The notes under the pieces are model-generated. The model saw only the letters and a program-made list of their open reading frames with translations, had not been told where the DNA came from and ran no database searches. A program made the translations under genes and the position numbers. From Nitrospirota bacterium (GTDB lineage: Bacteria; Nitrospirota; Thermodesulfovibrionia; UBA6902; DSMQ01), in contig JACRGX010000090.1 in assembly GCA_016212185.1 (NCBI GenBank), forward strand, positions 1-64,000: a stretch of 64,000 bases of DNA. The letters run 5' to 3'. Within the stretch, counting starts at the first letter, position 1. Each line of letters starts with the position of its first letter. This document shows, piece after piece, positions 50,443 to 57,675 of this stretch.

Positions 50443-51477
50443 TCATCTGCTTTTAAGAAGCACCTCTTGAGGATTCATTTCAATCCTGTACAGCCCCGCA
50501 ATTGCATTATTTACAGGCAGCACTTTAAGATAAAACCTTTCACTCCCGATTGAAACTGCCACATCAACCTCTGTCAGGTGTCTTGCGTCTGAATATCTTG
50601 CGCATAAAGACGCTGCCGATGTCAATGTTTCATCACCTGCAATGCCGGAAATAATAGTCACCGGGCTTCCGTATCCTTCCACCTGCAATACATACTCCTC
50701 TGCGCCTGCAAGCGATAAAATGGCTTCATTTTCATTTTTATCTCTTCCGACAATAATCTTGCATTCAGGCGAAACCCTGAAATGTCTTCCTATCCTTAAA
50801 AGATTTATGTCTTTTAACTCCGGGTCTTTTTTATAAGCAAGCAGTTCTTTCAGCCTGAATGAATAGTTCGGCTCGGTCAGGAGACAGCCGCCCGCAGGCG
50901 CCGGATACTCTGTAAGTCCGAATTCCTTTGCAAGCGCCATCTGCGGTTTTCTTGAGCGCCCGTTAAAATCATAAAACAGGTCCCTGCTGACAATCCCCTT
51001 CTGCTCCGGAATTGTAATATCCAGCAGTTTTGCGCTGAGGGGCCTCAGCACATATCCCCTGACATCTGCTGTCTTGTCAATCATAGGGAAGTTGGTTTTC
51101 TTCTGGCTCATCGGCCTCTGCCCTAACACTTCGCCGGTAATTATGAAGTCAGCCCCTGTCAGGCGCATCAACTCGCTTGCCTCTTTAAGCATTAATATCC
51201 TGCAGTCAATGCAGGGATTCATGTTTTTGCCGTGCCCGAATCTCGGGTTTTTAACAATCTCAATGAACTTATCTGCTAAATGGTGGAGCTTGACCTTGAA
51301 TCCGAATTTCTCAGCCGCAGAAAACGGGTCTTTTGAGCATGACGACCTGTCAGAGATATCACAGCCGAAATGGGTGAGAAAGGTAACGGCGGTTACTTCA
51401 ATCCCCTGCCTCATGACAGCAAGGATGGCAAGCGTGCTGTCCAGCCCTCCAGAATATAGCGCAACTGCTTTTGACAT
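50443..51477 (-). CDS. PP-loop ATPase related to ThiI/MnmA
   Basis: 344 residues. The PP-loop SGGLDSTLAI binds ATP, NPCIDCRILM carries a Cys pair, and ITGEVLGQRPMSQ and PAPAGGCLLTEP are typical of ThiI-like tRNA thiolation proteins in anaerobes. There is no THUMP domain; the C-terminal half (LLRIGRHFRVSPECKIIVGRDKNEN) resembles a NFACT-type RNA-binding fold. A role in tRNA 4-thiouridine or a related sulfur transfer is likely, but the exact product is uncertain. Confidence 0.78.
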   Translation of the reverse strand: MSKAVALYSGGLDSTLAILAVMRQGIEVTAVTFLTHFGCDISDRSSCSKDPFSAAEKFGFKVKLHHLADKFIEIVKNPRFGHGKNMNPCIDCRILMLKEASELMRLTGADFIITGEVLGQRPMSQKKTNFPMIDKTADVRGYVLRPLSAKLLDITIPEQKGIVSRDLFYDFNGRSRKPQMALAKEFGLTEYPAPAGGCLLTEPNYSFRLKELLAYKKDPELKDINLLRIGRHFRVSPECKIIVGRDKNENEAILSLAGAEEYVLQVEGYGSPVTIISGIAGDETLTSAASLCARYSDARHLTEVDVAVSIGSERFYLKVLPVNNAIAGLYRIEMNPQEVLLKSR

Positions 51478-51531
51478 TGTCAGTCCTTTCCCTCCCGGGC
51501 ATTAGTAAAATGCTATAATACTATTACTTTT

Positions 51532-51596
51532 GTCATTCCGTGCTTGACACGGAATCCAGAAAAAAAATACTGGATTCCCGCCTTCGCGGGAATGAC
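51532..51596. repeat. GTCATTCC...GGAATGAC inverted repeat
   Basis: GTCATTCCGTGCTTGACACGG, GAATCCAG, then CTGGATTCCCGCCTTCGCGG and AATGAC. Close to the copy at 2161. Confidence 0.8.
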
Positions 51597-51718
51597 AGCA
51601 TGTGTGGGCATTAGTATTATGCGATACTTATTAGTTTACAGAAAATTCCAGTAATGTCAAAATTTTATGAAGAAGCAGATAAGAAACATGAAACCACAGA
51701 GGGCACAGAGTTTTTTCC

Positions 51719-51780
51719 ATTGCAAAATTATCAATTATCATTTCAAAATGCAAATTTAAAATGATAAATTTACAATGAAT
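51719..51780. repeat. TTGCAAAAT / TGATAAATT repeat
   Basis: Nearly the same word order as 59783-59857: TTGCAAAATTATCAATTATC, TTTCAAA-TGCAAAT, ATGATAAATTTACAATGAAT. Confidence 0.7.
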
Positions 51781-51799
51781 TTTTTCCAGGAGGCAAACC

Positions 51800-53188
51800 T
51801 TGAACACGGTATCTTACGAGCTTTTATCAAAGCTTATTAAAAAAGCCCTTTCAAAGGGCGGGGATTATGCCGATGTTTTTATAGAGCATACCCGCTCTAC
51901 TTTCATCCAGATTGAGGATGACAAGGTTGAAAAGCTTGTCACAGGCCTTGATTCTGGAATAGGCATACGGGTCATCATCGGCGAAAAATCCGCCTATGCA
52001 TACGGCAATGACTTTTCAGAAGAGGCCCTGTACGAACTTACCGCCGCAGTAAGCAAAGCGGCGTTGAATAAAGACAGAGCTGTAACCGTTGACCTTAGAA
52101 AAATAAAACCTCCGGTAGACTTTACCATAAAATTAAAACCAGAGGATGTTGTCATTGACAAAAAAATTCACCTCATAGAAAAGGCCAACAAAACCGCCCG
52201 AAGCGCAGGCTCTGAAATCAAGCAGGTGTCAGTAATTTATAAGGACTCCTCGCAGGACATCTGTGTTGCCTCATCAGATGGCGTAATCGCTGAAGACAAC
52301 CGTATTCACACGCTCGGCGTCATACATGTCGTTGCCGAAAAAAACAGCGTCCTTCAGACAGCATATGAACCGGTCGGCGGACTGACAGGCTTTGAACTAT
52401 TTGATGAAACTCCCTTTGATGAAATGGCGCGCAGTGCTGCGCAAAAGGCAGTTGCAATGTTAAGCGCAAAAAAAGCTCAGGGAGGAAGGATGCCGGTTAT
52501 AATTTCTTCAATGGCAGGCGGCACTATGATACATGAGGCGATAGGACACGGACTTGAAGCCGATCTTGTACAGCAGGGACTGTCGATTTTTTCAAATAAG
52601 GCAGGCGAGCTTGTGGCATCACCCTTGATTACAGTAATAGATGACTCAACCCTGCCCAGTAAAAGAGGCTCTTTCAGGTTTGATGACGAGGGGTCGCCGT
52701 CCCAACGCACCATACTTGTTGAAAAAGGGGTGCTCACCGGATATATGTATGACCGGCTGACGTCTCTGAAAGATAAAAAGCCTTCATCAGGCAACGGCCG
52801 GCGTGAATCTTACAAACACAGGCCTATTCCGAGAATGACCAATACGTTCATAGCCCCGGGCAGCAGTATTCCTGAAGAAATAATAAAGTCTGTTGAAAAA
52901 GGTTTTTTTGTCAAAAAGATGGGCGGAGGGCAGGTCAATACCGCCACTGGTGAATTTGTCTTTGAAGTTTCAGAAGGATATTTGATAGAAAAAGGTATGC
53001 TTGGAGAACCAGTAAGGGGCGCTACCCTTATCGGCAACGGTCCTGAAATCTTAAAATCCATAGATATGGTCGGCAGCGATCTTGGCTTCGCAATCGGGAC
53101 CTGCGGAAAAGATATGCAGGGAGTCCCTGTTTCTGATGCTATGCCCACAGTCAGAATACCGGAAATAGTTGTCGGAGGAACCGTTTAG
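51800..53188 (+). CDS. tldD: Metalloprotease TldD
   Basis: 462 residues. With TldE it forms a heterodimeric zinc peptidase that cleaves unfolded peptides and matures modified peptides. The zinc motif HEAIGHGLEADLV (about 246-258) and the later GSFRFDDEGSPSQRT and GFFVKKMGGGQVNTATGEFVFEV match TldD rather than TldE. Translation starts at TTG, with CAGGAGG 7 nt before. tldE is not adjacent. Confidence 0.93.
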   Translation: MNTVSYELLSKLIKKALSKGGDYADVFIEHTRSTFIQIEDDKVEKLVTGLDSGIGIRVIIGEKSAYAYGNDFSEEALYELTAAVSKAALNKDRAVTVDLRKIKPPVDFTIKLKPEDVVIDKKIHLIEKANKTARSAGSEIKQVSVIYKDSSQDICVASSDGVIAEDNRIHTLGVIHVVAEKNSVLQTAYEPVGGLTGFELFDETPFDEMARSAAQKAVAMLSAKKAQGGRMPVIISSMAGGTMIHEAIGHGLEADLVQQGLSIFSNKAGELVASPLITVIDDSTLPSKRGSFRFDDEGSPSQRTILVEKGVLTGYMYDRLTSLKDKKPSSGNGRRESYKHRPIPRMTNTFIAPGSSIPEEIIKSVEKGFFVKKMGGGQVNTATGEFVFEVSEGYLIEKGMLGEPVRGATLIGNGPEILKSIDMVGSDLGFAIGTCGKDMQGVPVSDAMPTVRIPEIVVGGTV

Positions 53189-53330
53189 AGCCTTTGTTTA
53201 ACTGCCGCTGTTAATTAATGTTATGCAAAATAGATACTAATAGATGTGTTTATGATACACCTCGCAATATTATCTGCTTGATTTTAAAGGAAAAGCTCTC
53301 TGGTACTTAATTTGCTTTAATATATTCATA

Positions 53331-54224
53331 ATGCGCTATCAACATACATTAAAACAGGAAGTCACGGTAAGCGGCATAGGACTTCACACAGGCAGAATGA
53401 TTAACATGCGGCTTAAGCCCGCGCCGCGGGACACAGGCATAATTTTCATCAGGACAGACAAGGGTAATGCAGAGATAAAGGCCTGTGTAAATTCCGTAGT
53501 AGACACGATATTTGCCACTAATTTAGGCTTTAACGGCGTACGGGTGGGAACGGTTGAGCACCTCCTGTCCGCATTAGCCGGTCTTAATATAGATAATCTT
53601 TATGTTGAACTTGACGGCTCTGAAGTCCCGATAATGGACGGCAGCGCCTTTGTCTTTACACAAAAGATAACTGAGACAGGCATAGCAAAGCAGGCAAAGA
53701 AGATTTCATGCCTAAGAATTATAAAACCTTTTTCAATTGAAGAGGAGTTCTGCCAGATTGCAGTCATGCCGTATGAAGGCACCAAGGTGACATACCGTGT
53801 TCATCACAAACACCCCGCCTTCGGAGAACAGAAAATGAGCATTGATATAACCGGCACAAACTTCATCAAAGAGCTTGCGCCTGCAAGGACCTACGGATTT
53901 CTGAAGGACGTAAATTTCCTCCGGTCTAAGGGATTGGCGCGGGGCGGCTCGCTGGAAAATGCGCTTGTTCTCGGGGAAAACGGACTAATCAACAAAAACA
54001 AACTAAGATTCAAGAACGAATTTGTGCGTCATAAAATCCTTGATGCAATAGGCGATATATCATTGCTCGGACTGCCGATTTACGGCCATATAATCGCAAA
54101 CAAGGCAGGACATGCCCTAAATATAAAATTTATAAAAAAGCTTCTTTCATTTAAAGACGCCTGGGAAATAGTCTCAGAGCCGCATATCTCTCCTTCTTCA
54201 TCAGCGCTCGTCGCGTCCGTATAA
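53331..54224 (+). CDS. lpxC: UDP-3-O-acyl-N-acetylglucosamine deacetylase
   Basis: Zinc enzyme for the committed step of lipid A synthesis, 297 residues. The motifs are GIGLHTG, VGTVEHLLSALAGLNIDN (zinc His), SEVPIMDGSA, PARTYGF, FVRHKILDAIGDISLLG (zinc His/Asp) and the catalytic His in NKAGHALN. No Shine-Dalgarno; TAATAT lies 7 nt before the ATG. It confirms a lipid A outer membrane. Confidence 0.95.
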   Translation: MRYQHTLKQEVTVSGIGLHTGRMINMRLKPAPRDTGIIFIRTDKGNAEIKACVNSVVDTIFATNLGFNGVRVGTVEHLLSALAGLNIDNLYVELDGSEVPIMDGSAFVFTQKITETGIAKQAKKISCLRIIKPFSIEEEFCQIAVMPYEGTKVTYRVHHKHPAFGEQKMSIDITGTNFIKELAPARTYGFLKDVNFLRSKGLARGGSLENALVLGENGLINKNKLRFKNEFVRHKILDAIGDISLLGLPIYGHIIANKAGHALNIKFIKKLLSFKDAWEIVSEPHISPSSSALVASV

Positions 54225-54252
54225 ATATAAGCCATTCCGCCAAATTCCAACT

Positions 54253-54300
54253 CAATAACGGCATATGTGCCTGAGAAACTTTAAGGGCAACACCCTAATC
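54253..54300. repeat. Half copy of the 150-bp nested palindrome
   Basis: Only the left arm remains (AATAACGGCATATGTGCCTG, GAAACTTTAAGGGCAACACC); it stops where the terminator of the small peptide gene begins. It is either truncated by, or fused with, that terminator. Confidence 0.7.
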
Positions 54301-54347
54301 AAAAAAGAAGGGCAGCTGCATCCTGTTATTTCAGGATGCAGCTGCCC
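54301..54347 (-). terminator. Intrinsic terminator of the 19-residue peptide gene
   Basis: Perfect 16-bp stem GGGCAGCTGCATCCTG / CAGGATGCAGCTGCCC, 6-nt loop, and TTCTTTTTT tail on the minus strand. Confidence 0.9.
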
Positions 54348-54370
54348 TAAAAACAACTCAACTGCAAAAG

Positions 54371-54430
54371 TTATTTTTTCTTCTTCTTTGCTGTTTTCTT
54401 CTTAGCAGCAGCTTTCTTCTTGGCGGCCAT
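54371..54430 (-). CDS. 19-residue Lys/Ala-rich peptide
   Basis: A tiny gene encoding MAAKKKAAAKKKTAKKKKK. It has GGGGGTGAG about 6 nt before the ATG and a perfect intrinsic terminator 24 nt after the stop, both on the same strand, so it is probably expressed. The AAKKK repeats resemble the DNA-binding tails of histone H1-like and AlgP-type proteins. It lies downstream of the winged-helix gene, separated by the palindrome TATCCCGG-GTTTA-CCGGGATA. Function unknown; a nucleoid-associated role is only a guess. Confidence 0.6.
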   Translation of the reverse strand: MAAKKKAAAKKKTAKKKKK

Positions 54431-54450
54431 TCCTACTCACCCCCTTTCAT

Positions 54451-54471
54451 ATCCCGGGTTTACCGGGATAA
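54451..54471. promoter_or_regulatory. Palindrome TATCCCGG-N5-CCGGGATA, candidate operator
   Basis: 8-bp arms around GTTTA, between the winged-helix gene and the small peptide gene, directly upstream of the peptide's ribosome-binding site. There is no T-run, so it is an operator candidate rather than a terminator. Confidence 0.45.
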
Positions 54472-54473
54472 GT

Positions 54474-55019
54474 CTATAATCTTCCAAGCAATAAAATTTT
54501 TTTTGCATTCAAAAGTTTTTTTAAACGCGCATCGCCCTTTCTTTTCTTCGTCTTGTAGTCCATTTCATTCATAACGGTATAGTGCAATTCCCTGCCAAAA
54601 CGTTTTTCAACCTCGCTGAGATTATTCTTAAGATTATTGGAATCGCAGACAATAAACAGATTTATTGAGGGGACATCCGAGCCTTCCGCATAAGGCCCGT
54701 AAATAAAAGCAGTCTTTACCGAAGAAACTCTGAGCGTTGATTTAAGGGCTCCGGGAAGCCCGAGGGACTTTGCAATCAATCCTTTCAGCTCTGGAAAAGG
54801 AGGAGAGTCTTTGTTGACCTTAAAATATTTTAGATTGCCTTCCTTTTCACTCATAACAAGCCCCATCTTTTCCAGCTTGTCCAGTTCTCTCTTAACGCCT
54901 GACGGATTTTTTCTTACCAGCCTTGCAATCTCCCTGACATAAAATTTTTCTTCAGGACTGTTAAAAAGCAAAGACATAATGTCTGCTCTTATTCCTGATG
55001 TAAAAAGTTTCTCTAACAT
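54474..55019 (-). CDS. Winged-helix regulator with degenerate nucleotidyltransferase domain
   Basis: 181 residues. The N-terminal winged helix (LFTSGIRADIMSLLFNSPEEKFYVREIARLVRKNPSGVKRELDKLEKMGLV) resembles ArsR/MarR-type DNA-binding domains. The C-terminal part resembles a minimal nucleotidyltransferase, but the usual GS and D-x-D catalytic motifs are replaced by YGPYAEGSDVPSINLFIV, so it is probably inactive and used for ligand or protein binding. It reads towards the small Lys/Ala peptide gene and the palindrome at 54451, its likely target. Confidence 0.78.
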   Translation of the reverse strand: MLEKLFTSGIRADIMSLLFNSPEEKFYVREIARLVRKNPSGVKRELDKLEKMGLVMSEKEGNLKYFKVNKDSPPFPELKGLIAKSLGLPGALKSTLRVSSVKTAFIYGPYAEGSDVPSINLFIVCDSNNLKNNLSEVEKRFGRELHYTVMNEMDYKTKKRKGDARLKKLLNAKKILLLGRL

Positions 55020-55174
55020 TCTTTCTCTAATATTATTTATATAACATTATTTTTACATTGTCAAGAAAAAAATGCAAAAAAAGAACGGACAAACACTTTT
55101 TGTAAACAATTTAGTTGTTGCCAATAGGGATACTTTTGTTGCTAAATAGTAAACAATCTTAAATCAGATGCAGG

Positions 55175-55331
55175 ATAACGGCATATGTGCTTGAAAAACT
55201 TTAAGGCAACACCTTAATGTCATGCTGCCTTTTTACAAATAGTCCGGGTTAAATACTTAAAACTTTTTGCAGCATGACTGATAATAATCTTGATTGCATT
55301 CTTAAAGTTTTGAAGGTATATATGCCGTTAT
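55175..55331. repeat. 150-bp nested palindromic element, copy 5
   Basis: Ends ATAACGGCAT / ATGCCGTTAT; sub-terminal GAAAAACTTTAAGGCAACA / TTGCATTCTTAAAGTTTT; inner GTCATGCTGC / GCAGCATGAC. Very close to copy 3. Confidence 0.85.
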
Positions 55332-55387
55332 TGTTCAATCCGTCATAGGCGGACAAGTCGTGCATCGTATACCCTGATACCGTGTGA

Positions 55388-55393
55388 TATAAT
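55388..55393 (+). promoter_or_regulatory. TATAAT box directly before amrS
   Basis: Perfect -10 box 7 nt before the ATG, without Shine-Dalgarno. Confidence 0.55.
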
Positions 55394-55400
55394 ATTACCT

Positions 55401-56483
55401 ATGAAAGAGGCAATGTTTTACAAAAAACTTAAAGACGGGAAAGTGCAGTGTTTTCTCTGCGCCCATCACTGCGTTATATCTGACGGCAGGCGCGGTATTT
55501 GCGGCGTCAGGGAAAATAAAGGAGGCGCGCTTTACAGCCTGGTCTATGGAAAAATCATTTCAATGAACATAGACCCTATTGAGAAAAAACCTCTGTTCCA
55601 CTTTCACCCGGCCTCAAAGTCTTTTTCAATCGCAACAGTCGGATGTAATTTCAGATGCATGCACTGCCAGAACTATGATATTTCACAGTACCCTAAAAAC
55701 AGTTATAAGTTAAAAGTTAAGAGTTATGAGTTAAAAGATAAAAAAAACTCAGATGCCGAAAACCGAATTCCAGACGCCAAACATGAAATACCCGGGGAAG
55801 CCGTTACTCCTGAAGAAATAGTTGACGCAGCTATAGGAGCAGGCTGTAAAAGCATTTCATATACTTATACAGAACCGACTATATTTTTTGAGTTTGCATA
55901 TGACTGCGCCGGAATTGCGCATGATAAAGGAATTAAAAACGTCTTTGTAAGCAACGGCTATACAGGTGTGGAAGCGGCAAGGGCAATCGCCCCTTATCTT
56001 GATGCAAATAATATTGACCTTAAAGGCGATGACAAATTTTACAAAAAAATCTGCGGCGCAAAACTTCAGCCGGTCCTTGATACAATAAAATTAATGGAGG
56101 ACTCCGGCGTCTGGGTTGAGATAACCACGCTTATCATTCCGGGGCATAATGATTCTGAAGAAACATTAAGATGGATAGCAGGGTTCATCAAGTCCGTTGA
56201 TGCATCAATCCCCTGGCATGTAAGCCAGTTTTATCCTACATACAAGATGCTTGATACACCGCGGACTCCTGTAGAAACACTCAGGCGGGCAAGAAAGATA
56301 GGTTTTGAAGCCGGACTTAAATATGTATATGAAGGGAATGTGCCGGGCGAAGGCGGAGAGAATACTCATTGCCCATCCTGTAAAGAATTGCTTATTGAAC
56401 GCCTTGGGTTTTATATTAAAGAGAATAAGATGAAAGACGGCGCGTGCTTTAATTGCAAGACAAAGATTGAAGGTGTCTGGTAA
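55401..56483 (+). CDS. amrS: AmmeMemoRadiSam-system radical SAM protein
   Basis: 360 residues. The radical SAM cluster is VGCNFRCMHCQNYDIS (CxxxCxxC, about residues 82-89), preceded by the family's N-terminal Cys set (CFLCAHHCVISDGRRGICGVREN). GNVPGEGGENTHCPSC and a C-terminal FNCKTKI add further Cys ligands. Usual partners AmrA/AmrB are not visible. Residues about 99-130 (SYKLKVKSYELKDKK and SDAENRIPDAKHEIPGE) are encoded by AGTTAAAAGTTAAGAG-type repeats and are extra relative to the family. Confidence 0.88.
   Translation: MKEAMFYKKLKDGKVQCFLCAHHCVISDGRRGICGVRENKGGALYSLVYGKIISMNIDPIEKKPLFHFHPASKSFSIATVGCNFRCMHCQNYDISQYPKNSYKLKVKSYELKDKKNSDAENRIPDAKHEIPGEAVTPEEIVDAAIGAGCKSISYTYTEPTIFFEFAYDCAGIAHDKGIKNVFVSNGYTGVEAARAIAPYLDANNIDLKGDDKFYKKICGAKLQPVLDTIKLMEDSGVWVEITTLIIPGHNDSEETLRWIAGFIKSVDASIPWHVSQFYPTYKMLDTPRTPVETLRRARKIGFEAGLKYVYEGNVPGEGGENTHCPSCKELLIERLGFYIKENKMKDGACFNCKTKIEGVW
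55699..55746. repeat. AGTTA(T/A)AAG-type tandem inside amrS
   Basis: AGTTATAAGTTAAAAGTTA then AGAGTTATGAGTTAAAAGAT, translated SYKLKVKSYELKDKK; in frame and absent from the family core. Confidence 0.65.
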
Positions 56484-56496
56484 AGGGGGATAATTC

Positions 56497-57153
56497 ATGA
56501 GCAAGAAACTGACAGATGAAATACTTGAGCTTTTATGGTCCTTAAGGGAGAAAGGCTCAAAGAGTTATTCCGATGTCATCAAAAATCTTGATGATAAAAA
56601 AACGCCTGAAGTCATCAGGAAAATGGAAAAGGCTGATTTGATACACGTCTCCGGAGACACGATTGAGTTAAAGGAAAAAGGCGAGAGCCGGGCCAGTGAT
56701 CTAACCAGAAGGCACCGCCTGGCAGAAAGGCTTTTCCATGATGTTCTTGAAGTAAGCATGGAAGAAAGCGAACACACTGCTTGCGAGGTTGAGCATTTTC
56801 TTTCCCCGGCAGTCACTGACAGCGTATGCGCCTTTTTGGGACATCCTCCGACATGCCCGCACGGCAAACCGATTCCAAAGGGAGAGTGCTGTTTCAAATA
56901 CAGCCGCGAGGTAAAGCCGCTTGTCATCCAGTTAAAAGACCTTGAGGTCGGCTCTGAGGCAAGGATTGTTTACATAACCCTTTCCAAAAAAGATAAAAGC
57001 TTAAGGCTTGAGCGTCTTGCATCTCTGGGGATAGTGCCGGGCAGTATTATCAGATTAAAACAAAAAGGACCGCCGTTTGTGCTGGAGATAGAAGAAACGA
57101 CATTAGCTATAGACTCGCCGATTGCAGAGGAGATTTACGTCAGAAAAACCTGA
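56497..57153 (+). CDS. DtxR/MntR-family metal-dependent repressor with FeoA-like domain
   Basis: 218 residues: winged helix (1-65), DtxR metal-binding and dimerisation region with RRHRLAERLFHDVLEVSMEESEHTACEVEHFLSPAVTDSVCAFLGHPPTCPHGKPIP, and a C-terminal SH3-like FeoA domain (RIVYITLSKKDKSLRLERLASLGIVPGSIIRLKQKGPPFVLEIEETTLAID). It represses iron or manganese genes when metal-bound. The GECC cysteines after KPIP are a subgroup feature. It lies 13 nt after amrS, in the same operon. Confidence 0.9.
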   Translation: MSKKLTDEILELLWSLREKGSKSYSDVIKNLDDKKTPEVIRKMEKADLIHVSGDTIELKEKGESRASDLTRRHRLAERLFHDVLEVSMEESEHTACEVEHFLSPAVTDSVCAFLGHPPTCPHGKPIPKGECCFKYSREVKPLVIQLKDLEVGSEARIVYITLSKKDKSLRLERLASLGIVPGSIIRLKQKGPPFVLEIEETTLAIDSPIAEEIYVRKT

Positions 57154-57162
57154 GTAATGTCT

Positions 57163-57477
57163 TCATTCCTGCGGCTTGCTCAGGTCCTGAGCCTTATTTT
57201 TATAATCATCTATCTGTTCCCTGAGTTTTTTTATCTCCTCAATTGACTGAAGGATGATAAAATCCTTGAGCACTGCCTTTTCCTCTTTTTCTTTCAGCTC
57301 CAGCACCCTCCTGCCGATATCCCTGCAAAGATCCTCGACCTTTGCCTCAAGCTTACTGCTTGCATACAGCAATTGCGCCATAGAGGTCTCGGCCTTGAGC
57401 CTGTCGGCAAGAAAGGTGGCAACCCATTTTACGCTCTTTACACCTTCGTTAAGGTTTTTCCTTACCCTGTCAATCAT
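57163..57477 (-). CDS. Coiled-coil protein of unknown function
   Basis: 104 residues, mostly helical, with heptad-like Leu/Lys/Glu runs (RDIGRRVLELKEKEEKAVLKDFIILQSIEEIKKLREQIDDYKNKAQ). AAAGGAGG precedes the ATG. It is convergent with the DtxR gene. No known family recognised. Confidence 0.7.
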   Translation of the reverse strand: MIDRVRKNLNEGVKSVKWVATFLADRLKAETSMAQLLYASSKLEAKVEDLCRDIGRRVLELKEKEEKAVLKDFIILQSIEEIKKLREQIDDYKNKAQDLSKPQE

Positions 57478-57505
57478 AAAACCTCCTTTCCTGTATCCTG
57501 TTCTT

Positions 57506-57666
57506 AATATAACAGCATATGTGTCTGAGAAACTTTAAGGCAACACCTTAATGTCATGCTGCCTTTTTTTATGGTTCAGAGCAAATACTTAAAATTTTTT
57601 GCAGCATGACAGATAATAATCATCGTTGCATTTTTAAAGTTTTGAAGATATATATGCCGTTATATT
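57506..57666. repeat. 150-bp nested palindromic element, copy 6
   Basis: Ends AATATAACAGCAT / ATGCCGTTATATT (one mismatch), the longest terminal arms of the set. Inner arms GTCATGCTGC / GCAGCATGAC are intact. It lies between recG and the coiled-coil gene. Confidence 0.85.
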
Positions 57667-57675
57667 GTCTCCTTC

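Larger units (their letters stand above)
51478..51799. other. Repeat-rich spacer before tldD
   Basis: No gene. Contains a GTCATTCC-family repeat (51532-51596), CCACAGAGGGCACAGAG at about 51693 and an AT-rich TTGCAAAAT repeat (51719-51780). The CAGGAGG of tldD lies at its end. Confidence 0.7.
55020..55400. other. Divergent spacer between winged-helix gene and amrS
   Basis: No gene. Holds the winged-helix gene's promoter region (55020-55100, AT-rich), nested palindrome copy 5 (55175-55331) and the amrS TATAAT box (55388-55393). Confidence 0.7.
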
